DNA of 8,335 nt from an uncultured archaeon (GCA_937890045.1 CALBXV010000636.1:1-8335), one strand, 5' to 3'. Numbered from the stretch's first letter, positions 1 through 5,309 are shown. A program made the numbers and translations. The notes: generated by a model not told the origin, from the letters alone.

Positions 1-522
1 TATTGATCCATTTGTTATTAAATATTTAGCTCCATTTATTATATATTCACCTCCCTTTTCTTCATAAGTAGTAGTTAGTGACACCGGATCACTTCCTGCC
101 ATAGGTTCAGTAAGTGCATAAGCTAATATTATTTCACCTTTTGCAGCAGGTTTAAGATATTTATCTTTTAATTCTTCTGTCCCCCATATTTCTACACAAG
201 TACCAGCTAATCCTATTGACACTGCTATAACACTCCAAGGTCCTAATCCTACTTGACCCAATCTTTCATATGCAAGAGTACTTACTATTGGACTTGCTTC
301 TCTACCACCATATTCTTTAGCTATTGGTATACCAAATAAGTTATATTTCTTCATTATATCAATAGATTTACTATTAAATTTTCTCTCTAAGTAAAAATCT
401 ACTTCTTCAGGATATATTTCATCAGCAACTTTATCTGCTAATTCAAATAATTTTAAATCATCTTCACTAAATTTCCTTAATTTATTAATTTCGTTTATTG
501 AACGCTGAAATAATTCTTCCAT
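1..522 (-). CDS. Acyl-CoA dehydrogenase, N-terminal part (runs off the window)
   Basis: A minus-strand reading frame starts at ATG 522-520 and stays open for 174 codons to the window edge, so the C-terminal half lies outside. The visible protein has the helical N-terminal domain of acyl-CoA dehydrogenases (roughly residues 5-130, including KEYGG near 70 and AYERLG near 85) and the start of the beta domain. The motif ALTEPMAGSD at 136-145 is the family's flavin/substrate signature. The catalytic glutamate would lie downstream and is not visible. The family oxidises an acyl-CoA to the 2,3-enoyl-CoA using FAD in the cytoplasm and passes electrons to ETF. It diverges from an SCPx-type thiolase, so a role in breakdown or remodelling of an acyl-CoA or branched lipid is a reasonable inference. 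A TATA-like GATAAATT about 26 bases upstream supports this start as leaderless. Chain-length preference cannot be told from this part. Confidence 0.93.
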   Translation of the reverse strand, partial: MEELFQRSINEINKLRKFSEDDLKLFELADKVADEIYPEEVDFYLERKFNSKSIDIMKKYNLFGIPIAKEYGGREASPIVSTLAYERLGQVGLGPWSVIAVSIGLAGTCVEIWGTEELKDKYLKPAAKGEIILAYALTEPMAGSDPVSLTTTYEEKGGEYIINGAKYLITNGSI

Positions 523-604
523 ATTAATATAAAATCATTGTTCGAATTTATCTGTTATGTAATTAAATAGAAATCATAAATATTACTGTATTTTATTAAT
601 AATT
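523..604. promoter_or_regulatory. Divergent promoter region between acyl-CoA dehydrogenase and thiolase genes
   Basis: This 82-base, nearly pure AT stretch separates two start codons that face away from each other. On the minus strand GATAAATT (plus 545-552) is centred about 26 bases before ATG 522. On the plus strand ATAAATATT (576-584) is centred about 25 bases before ATG 605. Both spacings are those of archaeal TATA boxes for leaderless transcripts. The two boxes lie about 31 bases apart, back to back. A short inverted repeat, TTATG (555-559) and CATAA (575-579), overlaps the plus-strand box and could be an operator, but five-base arms in AT-rich DNA are weak evidence. I see no gene in this gap. 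Confidence 0.6.
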
Positions 605-1768
605 ATGAATAAAGTTGCCATTATAGGGGTCGGTCATAGTAAATTTGGAAATAGAACTGATGTTAATTTATCTGAATTAGCATTTGAATCTATTCGAGAA
701 TCACTTAATGATGCTAATATAACTCAAAAAGACATTGATTTTGTTGGTGTAGGTACTGCAGGCGGATGGTATGAAGAATCCTTACCTGCAATAGTAATAA
801 ATGAATATGCTGGTCTAACTCCTAAAGGTGTTGTTAGAGTAGAATCTGCATGTGCTACTGGAAGTGCCGCAGTTAGAGAATGTTTTACATCTATTGCTAG
901 TGGTTTATCTGATATTGCAATAGCTATTGGTGTTGAAAAAATGACTGAGGTTGATATTTCTACTGCTATAGAAATGATTGGTCGCGCCGGTTCATATTTA
1001 TGGGAATTTGAAAATTATGGTGTGACATTTCCAGCATATTATGCAATGTATGCTAATGCTCATATGCAGAAATTTGGTACTACTGAAGAACAACTTGGTT
1101 TAGTTTCTGTTAAAGCGCATAAATACGGTGCTATGAATCCTCTAGCTCAATTTCAAAAGGAAGTTGATCTTAATTCTATATTAAATTCATATGTTATATC
1201 TTGGCCTCTCCGTTTGTATAATAGTTGTCCAGTTAGTGATGGTTCATCTGCTGTTATCTTAGCTTCTGAAAAAATTGCTAATCAACTTACTAAAGATCCT
1301 ATCTGGATTAAAGGTATTGGTGTAGCTAGTGATAGTGCAAATCTAAGTCGAAGACCAGATTATCTAGGAATTCAATCTACTGTAAAAGCTGCTAACGATG
1401 CATATTCTATGTCAAAAACTAGTCCTAAAAATTTTGATGTTGCTTGTGTACATGATTGTTTTAGTATAGCAGAAATTATGGCTTATGAAGATTTAGGTTT
1501 TTGTAAAAAAGGTGAAGGTGGAAAATTAATTCAAGAAAATCAAACATATATTGGTGGAAGTATACCGGTTAATGTTGATGGAGGTTTAAAGGCTAAAGGT
1601 CATCCAATAGGTGCTACTGGAACTTCTATGATTGTAGAAATTACTAAACAACTTAGAAATGAATGTGGTAAAAGACAAGCGCCTATTAAAAATGGGTTTG
1701 GCCTTGTTCATAATGTTGGTGGAACTGGACATTCGTGTTATGTTACTGTATTAGGAGTTGATAAGTAA
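605..1768 (+). CDS. SCPx-type thiolase (acetyl-CoA C-acetyltransferase family)
   Basis: This is a 387-residue, full-length thiolase of the SCP2/SCPx-like (lipid-transfer) branch. The acyl-accepting nucleophile is Cys83 in ESACATGSAA. The second acid/base site is HDCF at 283-286, where classical thiolases have NEAF; in SCP2-type thiolases the cysteine of this motif (here Cys285) is active. His333 lies in GHPIGATG. The C-terminal CGG motif of classical thiolases is replaced by HNVGG (369-373), again typical of the SCPx branch. The family makes or cleaves 3-ketoacyl-CoA in the cytoplasm. Related archaeal thiolases form a complex with a DUF35 protein and HMG-CoA synthase to start mevalonate synthesis. 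The DUF35 gene follows with no gap, but no HMG-CoA synthase is visible. The substrate could therefore be acetyl-CoA (mevalonate) or a longer or branched acyl-CoA, as the divergent dehydrogenase and downstream SCP2 gene suggest. ATG 605 is preceded by a well-placed TATA box. Confidence 0.92.
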   Translation: MNKVAIIGVGHSKFGNRTDVNLSELAFESIRESLNDANITQKDIDFVGVGTAGGWYEESLPAIVINEYAGLTPKGVVRVESACATGSAAVRECFTSIASGLSDIAIAIGVEKMTEVDISTAIEMIGRAGSYLWEFENYGVTFPAYYAMYANAHMQKFGTTEEQLGLVSVKAHKYGAMNPLAQFQKEVDLNSILNSYVISWPLRLYNSCPVSDGSSAVILASEKIANQLTKDPIWIKGIGVASDSANLSRRPDYLGIQSTVKAANDAYSMSKTSPKNFDVACVHDCFSIAEIMAYEDLGFCKKGEGGKLIQENQTYIGGSIPVNVDGGLKAKGHPIGATGTSMIVEITKQLRNECGKRQAPIKNGFGLVHNVGGTGHSCYVTVLGVDK

Positions 1769-2206
1769 ATGAATTTTGATGATATAACTTCCATTCAAAC
1801 ACAACATCCTCTGAAATTAGTTTATCAAATCCCTCTTGGTAAAACTAAAACTTTCTGGAATTCTATGTCTAAAGGAAAACTTGTTATTCCTAAATGCGTA
1901 AAATGTTCTACATATTATTTTCCTCCACAAGGTGATTGTTCTAAGTGTTTATCTTCAGAAATGGAATGGGTAGAATTTTCAACTGAGGGTACATTAGAAG
2001 TATTTACACATTTGATGGTGGCGCCCGGTTCATTTATGGATAAAGTTCCTTATACTGTGGCAATTGGAAAATTGAATCAAGGAATAAAAATCTTAGCTTG
2101 GCTTAAAGATGTTGAATATGGAAAAGTAAAAATTGGTATGAATATTAAACTTCATATTAAAAAAATTGATGAAACTAAATATGTTTATGAATGGAGATTA
2201 AATTAA
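1769..2206 (+). CDS. DUF35 protein: zinc ribbon plus OB-fold, partner of the thiolase
   Basis: This 145-residue protein begins at the ATG that immediately follows the thiolase stop codon, so the two are surely co-transcribed and probably made in matched amounts. Residues 25-38 form the N-terminal helix (TKTFWNSMSKGKLV), followed by a rubredoxin-like zinc ribbon with Cys43, Cys46, Cys57 and Cys60. Residues 65-143 form the OB-fold (VAPGSF and PYTVAIGKL are typical strands). In the archaeal acetoacetyl-CoA thiolase/HMG-CoA synthase complex the DUF35 subunit is a scaffold holding the CoA-binding sites together and lets the intermediate pass between enzymes. Whether this copy bridges the thiolase to HMG-CoA synthase encoded elsewhere, or to another enzyme, cannot be decided here. 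All four zinc ligands are present and the length is normal for the family. Confidence 0.92.
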   Translation: MNFDDITSIQTQHPLKLVYQIPLGKTKTFWNSMSKGKLVIPKCVKCSTYYFPPQGDCSKCLSSEMEWVEFSTEGTLEVFTHLMVAPGSFMDKVPYTVAIGKLNQGIKILAWLKDVEYGKVKIGMNIKLHIKKIDETKYVYEWRLN

Positions 2207-2224
2207 ATAATTTATCTAAAATCT

Positions 2225-2230
2225 TTTATA
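2225..2230 (+). promoter_or_regulatory. TATA box of the SCP2-domain gene
   Basis: TTTATA is centred about 26 bases before ATG 2253. This is the spacing for a leaderless archaeal mRNA and favours ATG 2253 over the upstream in-frame TTG at 2238, which would lie only about 10 bases from the box. Confidence 0.55.
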
Positions 2231-2252
2231 TTTAATTTTGAAAAAAAATATC

Positions 2253-2603
2253 ATGTCGTCAGATGTTCCATTTAATTTACTAAAAAATTTAATAGATAAT
2301 AGTTTAAATAATGCTAAAATTAAAGAAAAAATTGAAGGTTGGAATAAGGCTTTTCAATTTAACCCTGTTGGCGCTGATCCTTTTTTTATAGAAATTAGTA
2401 ATAATGAAATTAAGGTTAGTCAAGGAAATCATGATTCGCCTTTAGCAACTATGATTGCGGAAACTCAAGATTTAATTGCTATGTTAGAAGGAAAACTTGA
2501 TTCACTTGGAGCATTTTTCTCAGGTAAATTAAAGATTGAAGGTAAAGTAATGGAAACTCAAAGTCTTAATTTCATTCTTAAAGAAGCAATATCTAGCTCA
2601 TAA
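2253..2603 (+). CDS. SCP2 sterol-carrier domain protein (lipid or acyl-CoA carrier)
   Basis: This is a 116-residue single-domain SCP2 protein. The family signature is clear in the second half: the strand FFIEISNNEIKVSQG (44-58), an acidic helix TQDLIAMLEGKL (71-82), then the SGKLKIEG turn (90-97) and an aliphatic C-terminal helix ending EAISSS. SCP2 domains are soluble folds with a hydrophobic tunnel that binds fatty acyl-CoA, isoprenoids or sterols. In animals the same domain is fused to the C-terminus of SCPx thiolase; here it is a separate gene 46 bases downstream of the thiolase-DUF35 pair, so it may hand substrate to that thiolase (inference). It has no signal peptide or membrane helix and should be cytoplasmic. 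I chose ATG 2253 because a TATA box sits 26 bases before it. An in-frame TTG at 2238 would add MKKNI. Confidence 0.88.
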   Translation: MSSDVPFNLLKNLIDNSLNNAKIKEKIEGWNKAFQFNPVGADPFFIEISNNEIKVSQGNHDSPLATMIAETQDLIAMLEGKLDSLGAFFSGKLKIEGKVMETQSLNFILKEAISSS

Positions 2604-2628
2604 AATTTAATATTGTTCTTAAAAAAAG

Positions 2629-2640
2629 TTAAATAAATTT
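2629..2640 (+). promoter_or_regulatory. Likely TATA box of the DUF998 gene
   Basis: TTAAATAAATTT is centred 21-24 bases before the GTG start at 2656 and slightly better spaced for the adjacent TTG at 2659. The run of A and T downstream of SCP2 (2604-2655) holds nothing else I can support. Confidence 0.4.
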
Positions 2641-2655
2641 ATTGTATTATATTAT

Positions 2656-3309
2656 GTGTTGAAATCTAAATCTTTTATTATATTACTTGGAATTATAGTT
2701 CCAATTAGTATATTTCTTCTGGTTCTATTATCTACACAAATGTGTACTGCTGATTGTGCTGGAGAATTAGGTAAGCAATACGCTTCAGCATGGGATGAAG
2801 ATGGAAGTTATAGTTGGAAAACTAATGCTTTAAGTGATTTAGGTGTTAGTAAAGTTGCAAATCTATTTAATTATACTCTTATAATTGGTGGAATATTACA
2901 AGCTATATATAGTATAGGAATTTTAAGATCTTTCAAATCTAACTTATATTCAGTTGGTGTAGTTGTTTTTATTTTTGCTGCGATCTCTTTGTCGTTTATC
3001 GGAATTTATACTGAAGAAGCTGGAGTATTACATCTTTATCCTTCTATTGGATTCTTTATTCTAGCTCCTATCGCTATGATTATAATTGGTGGGTCATTTC
3101 TAAAATCTGAGTTGAAAAAGCAAAGTTGTAACTATGTTGGAATTACTTTCATTCTTCTTGGAATTTTATCTCTAATAACTATATCTGCATTTTCAAATAA
3201 TTGGCATGTAGCTTTAGGTTTAGGATTTGGAGTACCAGAAATTATTGAAGCGTTTCTTATTGTATCATCAATAATAATTTTAAGTCTTACTATACTCTAT
3301 AAAAAATAG
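2656..3309 (+). CDS. DUF998 family six-helix membrane protein
   Basis: This 217-residue protein has six predicted membrane helices at about 7-27, 72-90, 97-118, 127-149, 159-178 and 196-214. Cytoplasmic loops are basic (RSFKSN 91-96; KSELKKQS 150-157; C-terminal YKK), which agrees with both ends inside. DUF998 hallmarks are NALSDLG (57-63), an exposed acidic loop followed by HLYPS (126-130), and an acidic motif GVPEIIEAF (192-200) at the last helix. The extracytoplasmic loop 28-70 carries CTADC (Cys30, Cys34) and several aromatic residues, an insertion I cannot assign. The molecular function of DUF998 is not established; some link it to lipid or membrane homeostasis, but the sequence does not prove this. 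Its start must be GTG 2656 or TTG 2659, because ATG 2654 runs into a stop in another frame. It lies between two lipid-binding genes. Confidence 0.85.
   Translation: MLKSKSFIILLGIIVPISIFLLVLLSTQMCTADCAGELGKQYASAWDEDGSYSWKTNALSDLGVSKVANLFNYTLIIGGILQAIYSIGILRSFKSNLYSVGVVVFIFAAISLSFIGIYTEEAGVLHLYPSIGFFILAPIAMIIIGGSFLKSELKKQSCNYVGITFILLGILSLITISAFSNNWHVALGLGFGVPEIIEAFLIVSSIIILSLTILYKK
3298..3306 (+). promoter_or_regulatory. TATA box of the SRPBCC gene, inside the end of the DUF998 gene
   Basis: TATAAAAAA overlaps the last codons of the DUF998 gene and is centred about 23-26 bases before ATG 3325, so the SRPBCC gene can be transcribed on its own as a leaderless message even though only 15 bases separate the two genes. 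Confidence 0.45.
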
Positions 3310-3324
3310 ATATGTTAAATTTCT

Positions 3325-3774
3325 ATGTCGGCCTTATTTATTTCTAAAATACTTGATATACCTCCTGAAATAGTATATTCCTGGTGGACAGATTTACAAT
3401 CTACTGATTCTAAACTTGTTAAACCATTAAAATCTAGAAAAATAATTAGCAAGTCTGATGACATTATTATTGAAGATGTAGTGAAGTTTTTTGGAAAAGA
3501 AATGCGTTATACTGTCAAAGTAATTCTTAAACCACCATATGAATGGCAAGCAGAATATAATGGAACTATAGCTACAGCTGTTTCAAAATATAAATTAACT
3601 CTAATAGATGGAAAAACACAATTTAATTATCAAAGTAACATATATCCTAAAGATTATCTTACAAAAATCTTTTTTCCTATAATAAAATTCTTCATTCAAC
3701 ATATTTTCTCGAAAGAAATGGATGATTATAACAAAAAACTAGAAGAAGACTGGATTTCTAATAAATTAAATTAA
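3325..3774 (+). CDS. SRPBCC/START-like ligand-binding protein
   Basis: This 149-residue protein fits the SRPBCC (START/polyketide-cyclase-like) fold. It opens with a first strand and the usual helix-forming segment DIPPEIVYSWWTDL (11-24), then runs of alternating strands (IIIEDVVKF, MRYTVKVIL, YEWQAEYNG, SKYKLTLID, TQFNYQSNIYP) and a long C-terminal amphipathic helix (112-146) that closes the pocket. It has no signal peptide, and the hydrophobic patch IFFPIIKFFIQHIF (115-128) reads as part of this helix, not a membrane span. Proteins of this fold bind hydrophobic small molecules such as lipids or polyketides, and some are enzymes; no catalytic residue can be named here. It is the second lipid-pocket protein within about 1 kb of the SCP2 gene. 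Assignment rests on overall pattern, so the family is fairly likely but the ligand is unknown. Confidence 0.72.
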   Translation: MSALFISKILDIPPEIVYSWWTDLQSTDSKLVKPLKSRKIISKSDDIIIEDVVKFFGKEMRYTVKVILKPPYEWQAEYNGTIATAVSKYKLTLIDGKTQFNYQSNIYPKDYLTKIFFPIIKFFIQHIFSKEMDDYNKKLEEDWISNKLN

Positions 3775-3798
3775 TTCATGTTCTATTATATTCTAAAA

Positions 3799-3890
3799 TG
3801 TCGGAGGAGGGCTTCGAACCCTCGACTTCCAGATCATGAGTAACACCCTATTACAGACTGGCGCTCTAAACCAAGCTGAGCTACCCCGAC
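3799..3890 (-). tRNA. tRNA with CAT anticodon (elongator Met or Ile2), containing a 16-base intron
   Basis: Reading the minus strand from 3890, the acceptor stem GTCGGGG pairs with CTCCGAC (one G-T pair), followed by discriminator A at 3799. The D arm is GCTC/GAGC with an 11-base loop, and the T arm is GAGGG-TTCGAAG-CCCTC. The anticodon region is 33 bases, 16 too many. Removing 3842-3857 gives stem CCAGA/TCTGG with five pairs and loop CTCATGA, so the anticodon CAT is at 3838-3836. Cutting at the usual 37/38 site would give a GTA anticodon but a T-T clash in the stem and no bulge-helix-bulge. It is not an initiator, which would have G-C pairs in the anticodon stem. G at position 37 is odd for an ANN-decoding tRNA, normally A. 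CCA is not encoded. It follows mptE on the same strand by 36 bases and may be co-transcribed; a box TAAAATAG at 3929-3922 is also possible. Confidence 0.9.
3842..3857 (-). other. tRNA intron at position 30/31 (bulge-helix-bulge)
   Basis: The 16-base intron is TCTGTAATAGGGTGTT on the minus strand. Around it the precursor folds into a regular bulge-helix-bulge. The outer helix is GAG (3866-3864) with CTC (3840-3838). The central four pairs are CGCC (3863-3860) with GGTG (3847-3844), including one G-T. The three-base bulges are AG/T and TT/A, with cuts after the second base of each. A small inner hairpin is CTG/TAG with a TAA loop. This is the substrate shape of the archaeal tRNA-splicing endonuclease. 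Position 30/31, inside the anticodon stem, is non-canonical; such sites need an endonuclease of broad specificity, known in Crenarchaeota, Thaumarchaeota and some small-genome archaea. Confidence 0.8.
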
Positions 3891-3926
3891 TCTTATCTTA
3901 CTTATTATATTTAATCTAATTCTATT

Positions 3927-4688
3927 TTACATTATCTTCTCTATTTCTTCTAATTCTGCTTTTTTAAATCCTTTTATATTCATTCCATTTGTAGTGGCGT
4001 TATAACATTTTATTTTAGTTTTTTCTCTCACTTTTTCTAGGAAACTCTTAGAAAATTTTAATTTTGCTTGTTTGGTTTTTCTAATTCTAATTGGAGTTCT
4101 TGAATATTTTCCAATAAATCCTTTATAATCCATTCCTATTGTTACTATGAATTCTGCATTTAAAGATAAAGCCATACAAATTGCTCTATCACCATCTAAA
4201 AACCCGCCAAAATTATGTACATTTGGTCTAGATGTAGACCATGTTGTACCTAGCTTTTTCGTAAATCTTGGTGTATAATCTACTACTCTCTTTATGTTAT
4301 GCTCGTTTCCATGTACAATTACAATACTACCTTTATTTGAAGCGTTTATTATATCAGGTAATTTCCCATCTAAATCAGTTATAATTAAGTGGGGATATAC
4401 CATACATATATCCATTATTCCTGATGTTGCGCCATCTGTTGCAATTGTAATAAATTTAGATAAACAATTCGTTTGTCTTAATTTTATTAAATCTTTATCT
4501 AAAGTACCACCTGCTCCAAGTATAAGTACCGGTTTATTGTTTACTAAATCTTTTAAATCATTATATTTAATTGCGTGTTTTCTTAATACTAAACTTAAAA
4601 TTTCTGCTGCTTTATTTTCTTTTTCAGGATTATAATCAAATTTATCTACTATTTGATCATAATACGGTAGCCATTCTTTAAATTCCAT
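3927..4688 (-). CDS. mptE: 6-hydroxymethyl-7,8-dihydropterin pyrophosphokinase MptE (DUF115)
   Basis: This 253-residue protein matches the archaeal MptE/DUF115 family. It transfers pyrophosphate from ATP to 6-hydroxymethyl-7,8-dihydropterin, the step before condensation with the aryl moiety in tetrahydromethanopterin or folate synthesis, and replaces bacterial FolK without being related to it. The visible motifs are the nucleotide-binding strand-turn VLILGAGGTL (54-63), TIATDGATSG (81-90) ahead of IITDLDG (102-108), VIVHGNEHN (123-131), and the family signature NFGGFLDGDRA (159-169) followed by FIVTIGMDYKG (180-190). The C-terminal 60 residues are rich in lysine and end in a charged helix. 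Length is near that of family members. ATG 4688 is preceded by the minus-strand box TTATTAAA at plus 4710-4717, centred about 26 bases upstream, so a leaderless mRNA is likely. The intron-containing tRNA follows on the same strand. Confidence 0.93.
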   Translation of the reverse strand: MEFKEWLPYYDQIVDKFDYNPEKENKAAEILSLVLRKHAIKYNDLKDLVNNKPVLILGAGGTLDKDLIKLRQTNCLSKFITIATDGATSGIMDICMVYPHLIITDLDGKLPDIINASNKGSIVIVHGNEHNIKRVVDYTPRFTKKLGTTWSTSRPNVHNFGGFLDGDRAICMALSLNAEFIVTIGMDYKGFIGKYSRTPIRIRKTKQAKLKFSKSFLEKVREKTKIKCYNATTNGMNIKGFKKAELEEIEKIM

Positions 4689-4709
4689 TTCATTTACTTC
4701 CTAAATATT

Positions 4710-4717
4710 TTTAATAA
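4710..4717 (-). promoter_or_regulatory. TATA box of mptE
   Basis: The minus strand reads TTATTAAA here, centred about 26 bases upstream of ATG 4688, the expected position for a leaderless archaeal transcript. Confidence 0.5.
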
Positions 4718-4831
4718 TTATTTTATTGTTATATTATTCTATATTATGTGTTATTAAAGAATTATCTAATTTTAGTATTAAATAATTATTTAAATGACTA
4801 ATGTTCTATATATTATATAAAGTGAACATCT

Positions 4832-4939
4832 GTGAATATAGCTGGTTTATTTGATTATATTACTTTAATTACTAGCGTCTTTTTTCTAGTGACTCTAATA
4901 GGCATTATTGTTTATGAATATAATTCTTCAAAATCCTGA
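4832..4939 (+). CDS. Small single-helix membrane protein, 35 residues, hypothetical
   Basis: A GTG at 4832 opens a 35-codon frame ending at TGA 4937-4939. The product begins MNIAGLFDYITLIT, continues with a strongly hydrophobic stretch of about 19 residues (10-28, with VFFLVTLIGIIV at its centre) and ends in a short polar tail YEYNSSKS. This is the layout of a one-span membrane microprotein. The in-frame codon three positions upstream is TGA (4823-4825), so no longer form exists. A TATA-like TCTATATAT (4805-4813) is centred about 23 bases before the GTG. It lies alone in the 286-base gap between mptE and the RAM gene, pointing away from mptE. I recognise no family. AT-rich DNA encodes hydrophobic residues easily, so it could be a chance ORF; the clean span-plus-tail design and the promoter spacing favour a real gene. 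Confidence 0.45.
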   Translation: MNIAGLFDYITLITSVFFLVTLIGIIVYEYNSSKS

Positions 4940-4974
4940 TTACTAAATATTTATAATTATTAAAATATTATTAT

Positions 4975-5199
4975 TTACATTACTATCATAGTTAATGTTG
5001 ATCTAACTTTAGCCAATTTTCTTGCATTTTCAATAATGACTTTAAGTTTGTCTAGTGATTCTGATTCTGCTTTTGCAATGATGTCATATACTCCGTATAC
5101 TGTATATGCTTCTTTGATTCCTTTTAGATCTTTTATATTATCTATAATTTGGGTTTCCGTTCCCAAGTCTGCGTTTATTAATATATATGCTGAAGGCAT
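4975..5199 (-). CDS. Stand-alone RAM domain protein (AsnC/Lrp ligand-binding domain only)
   Basis: This 74-residue protein is one RAM (regulation of amino-acid metabolism) domain with beta-alpha-beta-beta-alpha-beta order. Strand AYILINADLG (4-13) is followed by helix ETQIIDNIKDL (15-25), strands IKEAYTVYG and YDIIAKAE (28-45) with the Y-G-x-Y-D turn typical of the family, helix LDKLKVIIENARKL (49-62) and strand VRSTLTMIVM (65-74). There is no helix-turn-helix, so it cannot bind DNA as Lrp does. Stand-alone RAM proteins assemble as dimers and higher oligomers and bind amino acids or similar effectors at the interface; they may modulate full-length Lrp proteins or enzymes (known for the family, not shown here). 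ATG 5199 has the minus-strand box GTTATAAA at plus 5225-5232, about 29 bases upstream. It diverges from pyrB, but a link to pyrimidine control is speculative. Confidence 0.9.
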   Translation of the reverse strand: MPSAYILINADLGTETQIIDNIKDLKGIKEAYTVYGVYDIIAKAESESLDKLKVIIENARKLAKVRSTLTMIVM

Positions 5200-5224
5200 T
5201 ACTTATTTAATCATCTTTCATCTA

Positions 5225-5232
5225 TTTATAAC
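5225..5232 (-). promoter_or_regulatory. TATA box of the RAM-domain gene
   Basis: The minus strand reads GTTATAAA, centred about 29 bases before ATG 5199. The gap to pyrB (5200-5309) is otherwise AT-rich without a gene; the pyrB promoter must lie in it, with CTATTATATTA (5285-5295) and ATTAATTAAAA (5248-5258) as candidates I cannot choose between. Confidence 0.45.
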
Positions 5233-5309
5233 TTTTTTGAGATTTATTATTAATTAAAACGCTAATTTTATTGTTTTAGTCTATCTATTATATTATCCAT
5301 TAATTTTAA

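Noticed and set aside
605..2206. Thiolase and DUF35 as proof of a mevalonate-pathway operon.
   Set aside because: The pair fits, but no HMG-CoA synthase is present in the window and the neighbours point to other acyl-CoA chemistry, so the pathway is left open.
2648..2660. A 13-base match TATATTATGTGTT repeated at 4740-4752.
   Set aside because: In DNA this rich in A and T several chance matches of that length are expected in 8 kb; the two contexts differ (a gene start and an intergenic gap).
3115..3128. Adjacent lysine-rich codons in the DUF998 gene as a possible frameshift site.
   Set aside because: The frame is continuous on both sides and the basic stretch is the expected cytoplasmic loop.
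3799..3890. Interpretation as tRNA-Tyr (GTA) with an intron at 37/38.
   Set aside because: It leaves a T-T clash at 31-39, gives no bulge-helix-bulge, and the first pair is G1-C72 where archaeal tRNA-Tyr normally has C1-G72.
4294..4635. A 113-codon plus-strand frame opposite mptE.
   Set aside because: It is the antisense shadow of the conserved mptE reading frame, has no family features and no promoter of its own.
5036..5257. A 73-codon plus-strand frame opposite the RAM-domain gene.
   Set aside because: It overlaps the well-supported RAM gene on the other strand; its hydrophobic look comes from AT-rich antisense codons.
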